A stretch of 64,000 bases of DNA from Anaeramoeba flamelloides (lineage: Eukaryota > Metamonada > Anaeramoebidae): the NCBI GenBank assembly GCA_027625915.1, contig JANTQA010000012.1, positions 11,618,501 to 11,682,500 of the forward strand, read 5' to 3'. The position numbers and the translations under genes are program-made. The notes beneath the pieces are model-generated. The model searched no databases, had not been told where the DNA came from, and saw only the letters and a program-made list of their open reading frames with translations. Below, in pieces: positions 32,127 to 44,175 of the stretch. Numbering within the stretch: the stretch's first letter is position 1; each line of letters opens with the position of its first letter.

Positions 32127-34842
32127 TTGTGAACTGTTTACATAACTAATCACAATTGCAATTTGAGTGCACCGCCTCCTTGGCAATGAACGGATTTCGT
32201 TTTTTTTTTTGTTATTTTTAACATTAGATTTTTTCTTGTTTTTGTTTGATTTTTTTCTGTAATTCTTTTTTTTTCACTTCTCAATTCTGAGAAAACTAAT
32301 TTATTTCTTGTTAGATTTTTTTTTTAAAAAAAAAATATCTACATGCTTAAAAAATCAATAAACTTTTAGATTAATTTGATAAAATTTTTTTTTTTTTTTT
32401 TTTGTGTGCTTTTTCTACTTTTTATTTTGAGCGAAAACAAATTTTTTTTCGGAAAAAGTTCTTAAAAAACCATGATAAATTGAAAGAAGAAGAATTTTGG
32501 AATTATTTTGAGAAATTACACAAAAATTACAAAATGCTTTTTTTACAACCTTTGATAAACCTTTTCTCAGAGTTAAAAATACATTTATATCCCAAACTGG
32601 AGAGACACTTCAATTTAAACAACAGACTACACTTCAAACGAGTGAAAATTAGAATAATTGAATATTTGAATTTAAAATTCTCGGAAGTTGGAACTTAAAT
32701 TTTTTCTTTTCGTCAATTTTTGAAACAATTCGGAAAGTTAGATCAAACAAGATAAAAAGAATGTGTAGCAATAAAAAAGAATGTTAAAGATCAACGTCAC
32801 TCATTAAAAGCTCTAGTTTTGGAAAAAGCAAGTTTGGTAAAATGAAAATAAAAATCAAAAAAAGTAAAAATTTTTTTATTTATTTGTCTCAAAAAGTTTG
32901 ATAATCTTCCTGACAAAACAGAAAGAAAAATAATTATACAACACAAGCAACAATGTTCTGCAAATAATTCTCTTTACCAACTTGGATTTTTTTATTAGTG
33001 GTAATTCTTATTTTTGATAAAATCTTTTTTGGTATTATTCTTTTTCACAGTTTAAAAACTTTAATATTACAAAAACCCTTCCGGTATGACTCGATTTAAC
33101 CCCCCCTCAAAAAAACGAGTTAGGAAACCCCTTTTACTTAATAGTGTGCTTATTGTCCTAATTGACTTGACTAAATTTTTTATTTGTACAAAAGGATGTT
33201 ATTTGGTAAATTGACAAATTTACAAACTCAATTGATTCAGTCAAAGATTTTAACTCTTTCGAAAAAACTTTTATCTTTCAATGATTTACGGTTTGTTGAA
33301 TCACCATTATTTTACTTATCTCTTTGTTTTTTGAAAAATTTAAATTTTTTCAGAATAAACCAGTGTTTTTTTTTTTTTGATACAGTAATGTTAGAATTGT
33401 TTCTTTAAAGTATTGTAAAATTTATTTATTTTGAGTTTGATCACAAACCAGATCTTCAATAATGAATATCATGGCCAGAGAATCATTATCTTGAAAAATA
33501 AAGTTTTTGAGAAGATCTGAAAAAAAAATATAAGAAACAATAAAATTTAAGCTTTGGAATATAGTTATTGAATGTTTTCAAATAGTAAAACAAAAATACT
33601 CAATTATTTCAAACCCTTACAAAATAAAATATAAAAATAAGAATTATTTCTCATTTGTATTAAATTTTTTTTTTGAGATAACAACTACTCAATTATATTT
33701 TAAAAAGGTGTTATCAATTAAAGAATATCATTCTTCTGTTAATTTGCAAATAACAAAAATTCGAAAAAACTTTTTTTGTTCAAAAATATTTTTCCAATTT
33801 CAAGTTCATGATACGTAATTTACAAAAAATTATACAATTTAAGATTCAGTATTAACGTCAACTCACTTTTTTTATTGAAAAAACCCAAAGATATTAAATT
33901 ACGAAATAAGAGGAAAAGAAAATTCATTTTGAAACTTTTTAATAATTTAGTACAAATTTGACCTTTTTAAGAAATAACCTTCCAACTCAAAACCCACATC
34001 GTATAAAAACCTTAAAAATTCCTATTTTTCTGATCAAAAGAAAATAATTTTAACAATTTGAAAATTCATTCCTCCAAAAGTTATTTTTATAACAGCATTG
34101 ACTTCAATAAATTTTGTTTTCAGACCCCAACTGTTTTGCAAATTTTGTTTTTTTAACTGCTGTGATTATGCAATTTTTTTAAAGTGTTTCGGGGTTTTAA
34201 TTGTTGAAGGTAATGATACGTTTTCAAGACTATGTTTGGTTTTATAAAACAAAGTTTATCTTGAAAATAATACTTTAGATCTTGTTTAAATACTTTGAAA
34301 TCAAAATTTTTTACAACAGTCCCTAATTAAGCTTAGGTAATCACCAGAAATGTAACCCCTAACTAATTTTGAGAAAACCTTGGTGGTTCAATGAACTAAC
34401 CAATGTAAAATATTTTGGAACTGGAAATAAAATTTTCATATTTTAATTGGAAAATATCAGTAGATGAAATTTTTTTGAACTAAAGATCCCACATAAATAA
34501 TATATTTTTTCTTCTAATTGAATGAAAAACCCAAATATTTTGTTGCAACCAATGATTATGTACATTGTTAAAGATCTAATTCTCTCTCATTATTAAACAT
34601 TTTATAATAGAATTTATTTTCAAATGATTTGACCAATGGTCTTGTAGAATATTTTTAAATAGTATAAAATTACTCCTGATTAACTTTATTTTTACAATTC
34701 TGGAATATTGATCCATTTAGGATTCTTATCTCTCGCAGTATATAAAATCAAAAAAAAACTAAATAAATAAAAAAAGTTCACCTATTACAAGAAATGATTT
34801 TAAGGCTAATGGTCCAACATTTGTTTTTTTGAAAATTCTTTA
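32127..34842. other. Intergenic, 3' flank of the GC3-rich gene
   Basis: A short GC-rich patch (about 32160-32200, AGTGCACCGCCTCCTTGG) followed by a run of T lies just after the stop. It could be 3' UTR or a small RNA. A 98-codon open frame at 32402-32698 has no motif and AT-driven composition. The rest is featureless. Confidence 0.4.
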
Positions 34843-34844
34843 CT

Positions 34845-35002
34845 AATATCTGAATTATAAATGGAAAAATTTTCCATCATCTTTGATTTCCCTTTTCAAA
34901 GAGGTACACAAATTACAATCTACTTTGTTGAAAACTCCATTGATCAAAGAAAAATGGTGAAAATGAAGTGAAAATCGTTTCCCGTTTATTATACAAATAC
35001 CA
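34845..35002. repeat. Diverged MITE family E, copy 2
   Basis: About 160 bp with imperfect inverted ends (ATCTGAATTATAAATGG... and ...CCCGTTTATTATACAAATAC). It is related in ends and interior (ACAATCTACTTTG) to the intact copy at 44235-44400. Confidence 0.5.
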
Positions 35003-35149
35003 TAATTGTGCATGTTCCCCAACCCAGTTATATTTTTCTTCTTGCAATAGAGTTTTCTAATCTTTACAATTAATCAAAAAAATTTAATCTTACCATTTTT
35101 TTTTACTTTTACAAGTTCTTAGATTTGATACTTTTTACACAATACATTT

Positions 35150-35363
35150 TATTTCATAATAAATTTAACAAAATTTTCATTTAGCTTTGAAAAAAAAATT
35201 AATAAACCTATAAATTTTCAATTTTTTAATTCTACAAATCAGATTAAAATATTAATTTCCCTCTTAGAATTGAGAATTTTCTTCATTTATTTTAATTCTT
35301 GACATGTGATTTTTTTGGAAAGCTGAATAAAATTTTGATCTTTTTATTTTTCAATTAACAGTA
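35150..35363. repeat. MITE family D, copy 1
   Basis: A near-palindromic unit whose inner repeat ACAAAATTTTCATTTAGC is mirrored by GCTGAATAAAATTTTGATC. It ends AATTAACAGTA, as do the copies at 53774-54008 and 63221-63456. The outer left end has decayed. Confidence 0.55.
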
Positions 35364-36935
35364 TTCATTTTATGATCAAGTCAAGGTGGATCAACTTTGA
35401 AAATATCATTGAAAACATTTGCATAACTTTTTATTCTTTAATCATCCTTTTATTTATTTTTTCAGGTATCTGCATCAAAAAGTTGGTAACACCTTAAAAT
35501 TAAAAATACACGCCAAAAATAATCCCAAATGAACCATTGGAATCAATAAAAGAATAAACCAATACATTTTCCAGAGAATTTATACATTTTGAACAAATAT
35601 ATCTTCTTTTTGATAAAAAAAAAAAAAAGAGATTATATATGGAAATAGATTTGTTGAAATTGGTATGAATAAAATAAAAATTCAATTAAAATATCGATTT
35701 TGAAGACCAGTTATTGTCGTCTTCTAAATTTGGATGGAATCCAAACAAAAAACCATCCGTGAATTTCTTTCAAAAAACTATTTATTCTGTTTTTTATTCA
35801 TTTGAAATATTTGTTTTCAGACCTCTTTTTAGATATTATTATTAGATAAAGTAACAATAAAGAACAATGTTTGAAATCTTTGGGTAAAATTATTTAATTA
35901 TTATTAAAAAAAAAACAAAATACAATTTTCAACTAAGTAAAAAAAAATATGGTTACAAAAAGTTAATGGCAAAATTCATTATAATTTTGCCTATTCAACT
36001 TTATAAAATTAAATTAATTTGAAATAAAAGAAATATATTACATAAATTTATATTACATTTTTGTTTTGACATTTTTTTTTTTAATTTTATTATTTTTTTT
36101 TTATTAGGATAAAGAATAACAAATGAAAAAGATCAAGCATTTTCTTAATAACACTGATAAATTGAAACATTTAAGTATGTATAACTTGAAAATAAAAACA
36201 AAGTGAAAATTCAAAAATTAACATGGGTAAAAGGTAAATCAGATCAATAGGAAAAAAAAAAATCATTAAATTAAAGTGTAAACCACCTTAAATGTTTATT
36301 ATTGATTCATGATAAACTTTAATCAAATTATTCAATAATTCCATGGGGGGGGGGGCAATTGTAAATAATCTTAAATAAAGATAGAATTGTTTTTTTTTTT
36401 ATTTATTTTTAACCATTAATTCCAAAAAACCTATTTTTTTCTTTTTTTTTTTAAACATAAAAAAAATCGTGTGTATCTTTCAGTCGAAAAATTGTACAAC
36501 CTATGGTTTTACACCAAGCTTTCTTCTTTAAATTGTAAAAAAGAGCAAGAAAGGTGTAATTTACTCTTCTTCAACAATAATAATAAATCTGTATTATATA
36601 AGATATATTTACAACATATTCCATTTTCTTTACAAAAAATCAAAATTATAAGAATATAATCAAAATGGGATTTATTATTCGTTTTGGGAATTCTTTAGAC
36701 ATAAAATGTAAATTGTTTTCAAAAGATTCTCCAAAAATAAAAAGTTTTTCAATTTGTTATTAAAAATAACATTGAATAAAAAGGAAGAGCAATTATGTTA
36801 AATATTCAACAAAAGATATAGAAATAAATCATATTTATTTATTTATTCTTTACAAATTTATAATTTATTTTGATTTCAATTTTTTCATTAGTGGATAAAA
36901 AAATATACTTGGGTATATTTTACCAACCCATTGTT

Positions 36936-36966
<31 letters not shown>

Positions 36967-37762
36967 CATACATACATATATATATATACAGAGTATAAAA
37001 AATGATTTGAAAATTTAATTTCGAGTTAACTAAAGCATGAAAAATTGGTAAAATATACCCACCTGGTAATAAAAATAGCAAATTCTTAATTTTCGAGAGT
37101 ATTCTTATCTTTATTATTGGGGTTCTGATCAACTAATTTTTAAAGTAACAATCTATAAAAAAGTTTTAATTAGTCTCATTTAACTTGTTATGTGGTAAAA
37201 TAAGAGAGAAATATGATATAAAATCTTTTTTTATCTCTGAAATGCTGCACTAAAAACAAGAAATCCTCAAAAAATAAAAATATCGAAGCACATTATGTTT
37301 TCAAATTTTGGTTTACACAAAAGTTTTGATCAGTCCCTGCTTGAATCAATTTCTTTTTGATCAGAACTCATTTTGGAGATAATACCCGTTAAATATGAAT
37401 TTTGGAAGATAATCCTGAGAAACTATTGAGGTAAACCCTATTTTTTCAAATAAAAATGTGGCTTGTGTAAGATCCCAAATTAATTTCCTGTCAGTGATAA
37501 AAATACTTTTTAAGATATTAAATTAGATTTCGGATTGTTTCTTCAAGAAAATTTTTTTTTCTCGAATAAACCAAATGATAAAATAAAACAAAAAAGCAAA
37601 TCAAAAAGAAAAATAATCAGGAAAATAAAAAGAAAAAAAATAAAATAAAAAAATAATGAAAGCAAGGCGCTATGTTTCTATTGTTGTAAATATTTTTTTT
37701 ATAATTTTGTTAAATTTATATTGTTTTGAAGCATTTTTTTGAGAATTCAAAAAGCTAATTGT
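35364..37762. other. Intergenic AT-rich DNA
   Basis: Contains a run of 11 G at 36345-36355 and an interrupted TA/CATA tract at 36937-36989. No gene recognised. Confidence 0.5.
36937..36989. repeat. (TA)n/(CATA)n microsatellite
   Basis: TA units interrupted by three CATA units. Confidence 0.9.
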
Positions 37763-38553
37763 TTAATTTTTGGAGTTGTTGCTAAATCTCGAAAATTTAT
37801 TGTTTTGTTGTCCTCTGCCTCTACCTCTACCTCTGCCTCTGCCTCTGCCTCTTCCACTTCCTTGTTGTCCTCTTCCTCTACCTCTACCTCTACCTCTGCC
37901 TCTTCCTCTACCGCCTCTTCCTCTTCCACTGCCACCTCTTCCTCTTCCTCTTCCACCTCTTCCTCTGCCTCTTCTTCTTGGTGGATCTCTTTTACGTCGA
38001 TCTGTTCTACTTCTGACACGTACTAATTTTCTATGAATAGCACAGCTAACGCAAAGGTTTGATTTCATGTATGTTTTTGGAAGTTCATACTCTTTTTTTA
38101 TTTCCAAAAGGAAATTTAATTAATTTGGAAATTGGCCAACAGCAAGTGTAAAAATTAAAAAAGAAACAAGTTTTGCGTTTTTTTTTATTAATTTTTTTTT
38201 GATTTGAAAATTTAATGAAAAGAAAAAAGAAAAAATAAAAAGAAAAAAAAAGTAAATCGAAATTTTTTTTATTCCGAATAAATAATAAAAAAAAAAGATA
38301 TTGGTTTTCGCTTTGTTATTTTTACAGATCGAAAACAAACAAAAAATATAAAAAAACACAAAACTCACTTACCAACATAAACACTTGAGTTTGAAATATC
38401 TCTAATGGAGGTATTGTCAACAATATTTTGCACATTGAATCTTTTGATTGCTTTATCTTTTGGAACTGCTCTATAACAGTTGTCGCATCTTACAAACTTT
38501 GTGTGACCACGTCCTTTTTTACCACGTCCATTATTTCTTCTTTTTTTAGTCAT
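37763..38553 (-). CDS. RPS26: 40S ribosomal protein eS26 with an RG-repeat C-terminal tail
   Basis: Exon 1 is 38373-38553 ([17 protein letters not shown] start; zinc-ligand pair [15 protein letters not shown]). Exon 2 is 37763-38091 ([21 protein letters not shown], the second Cys pair). The intron (38092-38372, 281 bp) has donor G/GTAAGT and acceptor AAAAG/AG. The join gives SVYVEYELPK, matching SVFDAYVLPK of other eS26. The conserved core ends at [15 protein letters not shown]. Where animals finish with a short Pro-rich tail, this protein carries about 70 residues dominated by RG/RGG repeats with QQ and GS breaks, then [13 protein letters not shown]. The total is 169 residues against about 115 in animals. 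eS26 lies at the mRNA exit channel of the 40S subunit. RG repeats are classic arginine-methylation and RNA-binding sequence, so the tail may bind RNA or aid nucleolar targeting. Confidence 0.95.
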
Positions 38554-39735
38554 TTAATTAATTTAAAATAAGTGTGTTGTTTAAGAAAAAAAAAAAAAAA
38601 ATGATTTTTAAGCAGGTAATTCTGAAACTAAATTGATAATGGTATTGCAGAAGAAGGACTTAATCTGTTTTTGTTTCTGTTTGAGAAATGAATTTTCCGA
38701 TAAAAAACGTTTGTTGTTTTTAATTGATCCAAAAATGATAATGTAGCGAATGATATGTATATTTTCAAAAGAATAGATTTTGTAAATTAATTTTAAGTGA
38801 ACCAAAAATGATTATTTAGGAGACTTTGATACCCATTTTCAATAGAACTGCTTTTGTCAAATGGTTAATCAAGAGGGGCCAAATAAAGAATTGGGTTTAT
38901 GTTTAAAATTTATGAAAGATCTTGAACATTTTACTAAAAGAACTATTGTTGTGGGATACTTTGGTGTAAATTCAAAGAGTTTGTCAATTCTTAGAACATA
39001 GAATGAAAATTTGTTCCTAGTTAGTACAAATTGAATTGACACACATTACTGAACCAAAAAAAAAATCAAAAGTGTTTATTATTGAAATGATTTTATAAGA
39101 TTGTTGTCAAAATAACCGGTGGAGAAAAGTATTTACAAAATTAATACAAATGTTTTCCTATTTTAAACAAAACATTTATATCAATCGATCAAAGAATTCA
39201 GTAATAAACCCGAAGTAAAGTTTGGCACTGATTTCTTAAAGTTCTATGATTATTGAATTAGAAAATTTAAATATGAAGGATCAATTAGAAAAATTTTACA
39301 CAAAAAATGGATTATTTTTTTAAAATAATTTTAATATAAAAATAAAAACAAATTTGATAAAAACTCGAAAAAATTATCAAACAATTTTAAATTAGAATTA
39401 ATTCATAATTTAAAATTTTTCTCAAAATATCAAGGTACTAAGAGCGAAAATTAATCTGTCCTTTTCATTACAATATAATACTTATTGGGGTGTTTTTACA
39501 TTAAAACGACAACAAGAAGAATCAAACATTGGAATTTTTGAAGATTGTATTTTTTTGATATAATAAAAATAAACATTTATTTTACAAAATTGAAAAAATT
39601 TTTTTTATTTCAGACGAGATCTTTAATTAAAGTTTAAAAATAATAATTTCAAAAAATTTTTCTCAAACTTTTTGATTTGCCCTTTGAAGCAGTTTGGCAA
39701 ACTATTTATTTTAATATGACTTGTAATTTAAATAA
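38554..39735. other. Intergenic, 5' flank of eS26
   Basis: AT-rich; no gene recognised. The 65-codon frame at 38608-38805 has no motif. Confidence 0.5.
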
Positions 39736-40270
39736 TAAACCCCAATTCAAAATTTTTAACACACCAAAATTCGATTTGTGAAAAAAAAACTTATTTAATC
39801 AATTCAAGAAGATTTACCAAATTATAACCATTCACTAATTGAAATGTTAACACTTGTTTATAAATTACAATACTCACAAAACAATAAATAAATAATTATC
39901 AATACAAATAAATCATGGGTGTGTTAAAAATTTTGGAGAGAACAAAACAAAAAAATGCATTAGTTAATTTGTTGAAATTCTATTAGGAATATTTGATCGA
40001 TCAAATGGTTAGATACTACCAACTAATTTTATTTGAGTTCTTCATTTTGTACAACTCAACTTTAACCTAATATCAGATGGTTGAAAAAAATTTTGATCCA
40101 ACGAAACAAATTAAGTAATTCAAACAATGAAATGAAAACAAAAACTAAAAGATGAAAAAATGATTTTCATCTTTTACAAAAATCAAAATTATCTCCAATT
40201 TCAATGAAATTGTATTATTGTGATTGTTTGGAACGTTTTAGCTGTGTGGAAAATTTTGAATTTTAGTTTA
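39736..40270 (-). mobile_element. MITE family A/B, subfamily A, copy 1
   Basis: 535 bp between TA dinucleotides. The ends are AAACCCCAATTCAAAATTTT and the inverse of AAACTAAAATTCAAAATTTT. It shares the internal block TTTGATCGATCAAATGGT with the B subfamily and aligns throughout with 62336-62874 in reverse orientation. Confidence 0.75.
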
Positions 40271-40978
40271 TAATTTTTTTTATTTACAATAATAATAAGA
40301 ATGTAAAAGCTAGTTCGTTGTTGATAAACAAGAATATATATACTTATATATTTAAATAAAAAAAAAAACAATAAAAGAAATTTTTCAAAACAAATTCTAA
40401 TTCTTAAAAAACTCAATATTTTATACATATAAATAATTTATAATGGTATAATTAATAACTTAAGAGAGTAATATATTTCTTTTGAGGGATAGTACATTAA
40501 ATATTTAGATATATTTAGTAAAACAAATTATGGTCATGATCTCGAAATTTTTGGCTAACAGTGAACAACCATCAGTCCATCCATTCAACACTCATTTTAC
40601 AAAAAAAAAACCTTAAAAATAAATTCTTTTTATTATTATTTTTTTCATCTCTTTTATTTTTTTATTTTTCTCTCTCTTTTTCTTGTTTCTTCATCAAAAT
40701 AATATATTTTTCTTTTCTTTTTTTTTATCAGAAAAAATCTTCTAAGACATATAATCCTACATTTTTTTAGCAAGTGAAAAAAAAAAAAAAACTGAATAAA
40801 TCCAGACTTTTGGAAAGTGACCATTGTGCACCGTTAAATGCTAGAGGGTATCTAATTTTTGTTTTTTTTTAATTCCAGAAAAAAAAAAACTCAACTTTTC
40901 TCGAATACAAAAGAGTAAAAAAACATTGATTTTACTCTGTTCTTGTAAATTCTAGAAAACTTAAGATCGGTATTATTG
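40271..40978. other. Intergenic AT-rich DNA
   Basis: No gene recognised. The end of this stretch may be outer arm of the foldback that follows. Confidence 0.4.
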
Positions 40979-41440
40979 AGGTTTTCTGTTTTCTCAGTAA
41001 AATCTATTGATTTTCGTGAGGTTTTTTTTTACTTTAGAAATAAACCGAAAATTTTAATGAATTTTCTGTTTATTTTTAAAGTAAAAAAAAAAAAAACTAG
41101 AACCCTTCACAAGCAAATAGAAAACACAAGAAATCCAAAGTCTGTTTTTTTTTTACTTTTTGTTTTTGTTTCGAAAATCTATTGGCCTTCGAATCAAAAC
41201 AAAAATTGAAAAAAAAAAAAAAAAAAAACTAATGTGGGGTGCCAAGGTGTGCCGTCAGGGGGTCAAGATTTTCTTGGGGGTTTCTATTTATTTGTTAAGT
41301 GTTCTAGGTTTTTTTTTGGGGGGGTTCTATTTTATTTCTAAAAGTAAAAAAAAACTAACGAAAATCGATTGATTTTCAAAATAAAGAGAAAACTCAAAAA
41401 AACCTAACGAAAGTCGATTGATTTTATAGATGAAACAGAA
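40979..41440. repeat. Foldback repeat, family L
   Basis: The left arm (about 40979-41045, GTAAAATCTATTGATTTTCG) is mirrored twice in the right arm (about 41345-41440, CGAAAATCGATTGATTTT and CGAAAGTCGATTGATTTT). The loop is unusually G-rich on the plus strand (41230-41330). Target duplication not resolved. Confidence 0.5.
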
Positions 41441-41869
41441 AACCCTAGAAAACATAACAGCACTTCTTTAGGGTTTAAAAGAGATGAGTAAAATCAAAGA
41501 TTTTTCTCTATTTTTTTTTTGAATTCTAGAAAAGCGAACCTGTTTTTTTTTTTTTTTTAATTTCAAATATTAAAAAAAAATTAACGCCACTCAAGAAATA
41601 ATTTTATTGGGCCTCTTCTCTTTAATAAAAAAAAATTAAAAATAAAATTTTAATTTATGAAGTAAATTTTTGTGGTTAGTTGTACCAGACAATCATTTTT
41701 TTTTCTTTTGAGACAATTTAAGGAAATTAGAGATTAATTCATAATTTTAAACAAAAAAAAAAAAAAAATCCAAAATAAATCAAACAAATGATTGTAACAA
41801 AAATTAAAATGAAATAAATGTATATACATATACATATAGATGCACGTATATGGTATTTAAACAATAGTT

Positions 41870-43943
41870 TTATTTAAACAATTGTATTTGTGATAAATAT
41901 AAATCTGAAGATGGTGAATGATTTTTTAATGAAAAATTGTGTTTTTTGGGTATAAAAAAAAAAGATCCTGCATTTAGGATTCGATTTTTCTTTAAGAAAA
42001 AAAGTTGTACTGCACCTTCTTTAACAAACCACATTTCGTTGACCCGTGTCTTTTTTCTGATAACTTGTTCGTTTTTTGATATTTTGATAGTCCTTGCTCT
42101 GCATTCTGGGAGTAAGAGTGCGTCCCCCATTTTGTACGATGAGGTGGCATTATTTGAATTGACTTTAATAAATTTTATTTCTGATTTTTCTTTTGTTAAT
42201 AATCGTTGTTTTTTTGAAGTATGGTGGGTTTTTTTCTTTCTCTTTTTCTTTTTCCTTTCGGTCTTCATCTTCTTTTTATTTTTGCTTTTTTCTATCTGTA
42301 GATCCATCTTTTGGGAATTAAGGTGGAACATTTCATTATTAGTATTTTTTATTTTTTTTTTTTGTTTTGACTTTTTAGATTTCTTTGTTGTATAAGAATT
42401 ACCTAAAGTATGGTTATTATTATTTTCCCAATTGCAAAATTTTCTTTTTCTTTTATTCTCATTCTTCTTTTGCTTATATTTTTTTTTTTGTTTTGTTTTT
42501 TTTTGTATTTTGTGATGGATATTCGTCTTGTTTTTGTGGTGGGGATAGGGGCTTGTCTGTCCGTTCAACACCAATAAGAACTTGGCACCCATTTTGATCC
42601 ATTTCGTAGATTGCTCTTTCTTTCCAAAATTTTATTGGTAAAATTCTTGTTCTTTTACTTCTCCTTAATGAACGCTGGGAAGGGAAATTACTATTTCTGG
42701 AAAATAGGTTTGGTTGATAAAGATCTTGATTCTTTTTCTTTTTCTTTTTCTTATTCTTTTTCTTTTTCTTTTTCTTCTTTGTTTTAATTTTTGTTTTCTT
42801 GTTCTTGTTCTTTTTGTTTTTCTTCTTTTTTATTTTGTTTTTCTTTTTTTTATTTTTTTTTATTTCATTTCCATTTTGTTCTTCTATTTCAGAAAATGAA
42901 TTAAAACCTGCACTTATTTCTTGATCAGAAAAAAAATTATCATTAAAATTTTCTTTTTCTTCATATAATTTCTCTTTCTCTTTCTCTTTTTCTTTTTCTT
43001 TTTTCTTTTCCTTTTTTTTTAGCATTTTCTTTTTTTCTTTTTCTTTTTGAATACGATTCAAAACCTTTTGGGTTGTTTTTTTGTTTCGGTTTTTAGTTGT
43101 TGTTCGTGGTTTTATTTTCTCTTTGTTTAATTTTGGTTTGCTTATTAAATATTCATTAATTGGCTTTGTTTTATGTAAATAATTCTGGTTAACCTTCTCA
43201 TAATTTGGTGAAAATGGGAAATTTTTCGCTTTTTTATCGGTGAACTGATGTTTCTTTTTTGTAGTTAAAGAATTCTTTTTAGCAAAAGCAAATTTTGGTT
43301 TGATTTGAAATTTATTTTTCATTCTCTTTTTCTTTTTCTGATTTTGTGTTTTAAAGGTGAAATTATGAAAACTTGTTACTCGGTTTTTTTTTCTTTTCGT
43401 TTTTAATTTGTTTCTTCGAATAAGAGATTTCTTGTGATTTTCAATGTTTTGAGAAAATGGCGTTTGAGCTTTCTTCTTGTTGTTGGTTACGTTGAGATCA
43501 GTTAAAAGGGATTTTTTTTTTTGTTTTTTGTTTTTTAATCGTTTAAAAAGAAAGTCTTCTTCTTTTTTGTTTTCTTTCTTTTTAGTTCTAAATTTGTTTT
43601 TATTCTTGCTCAAATTTCGATTTTTCCTCTTGCCAAGAGTGCTGTTAAAAGAAGTTGTCATTTGGTTCTTCGATCTTGGATTTGCTCTTTTGTTCTCTTT
43701 GTTGTATTCCAAAGTGTTTTCACACTCACTGCTTGAATTGAAATATTCACCAATCAGATCAAAATTATTGCGCTTATTTTTTGTTACATTAATCACAATC
43801 CCAGTTCTTCTTCCTTTTTGGAGGTTTGAATTATGGGCAACAGACTTTGCACGCTTTTTGCTTTGATCTTGAATTAGTTTAAATGGTGAAAAATAAGAAT
43901 TAAAGTCTTCAAGTTCAGACACAATCCGAGTCATGAGAAACAA
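41870..43943 (-). CDS. CENPC: Centromere protein C (CENP-C/Mif2), with a single frame break in the linker
   Basis: Two overlapping minus-strand frames encode one protein of about 690 residues. Frame 1 (42474-43943) has GRRTGIVI near the N-terminus, long Lys/Asn-rich linkers, then the CENP-C motif RRSKRTRILPIKFW with a following VLIGVERTD (about 425-460). Human CENP-C has RRTKRTRLKPLEYW here. Frame 2 (41870-42592) ends in a cupin fold: ARTIKISKNEQVIRKK, NEMWFVKEGAVQLFF, NAGSFFFIPKKHNFSL, YLSQIQL, as in the Mif2 dimerisation domain. CENP-C binds CENP-A nucleosomes through the motif, dimerises through the cupin and anchors the outer kinetochore. The frames meet at an 11-base homopolymer (42479-42489): one base fewer would join them inside a Lys-rich linker. 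A sequencing or assembly error there is more likely than an intron, because candidate GT donors would remove conserved residues. Confidence 0.85.
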
Positions 43944-44175
43944 AGTAAAAAAAAATAATTAATAAATAATTTAATCCAATAACGTATATCATGATTTCTA
44001 CTGAAGTGTTGATATCAAAGTAGTTTTTGAAGTTAGAATTGATCTTATGAAATATCTATACGTTAACAATTAACTGATTTTTCAAAAATTTTTTCTTTTT
44101 TTCATCACTTTCAAACATAATAAGAAAAGAGTGATCATAAAATTTAATATGTGTGGTGTTTAACACATCTCATTT
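43944..44175. promoter_or_regulatory. 5' flank of CENP-C
   Basis: About 230 bp of AT-rich DNA between the CENP-C start and the first MITE. Any promoter must lie here or overlap the elements; I can name no motif. Confidence 0.25.

Noticed and set aside
32402-32698. 98-codon open frame, plus strand
   Set aside because: Composition matches chance frames of similar length in AT-rich flanks (for example 28814-29110); no motif or codon signal.
37739-38036. Plus-strand and alternate minus-strand frames of Ser/Pro/Leu or Glu/Val repeats
   Set aside because: Shadows of the RG-repeat codons of eS26; the splice join and conserved Cys pairs fix the true frame.
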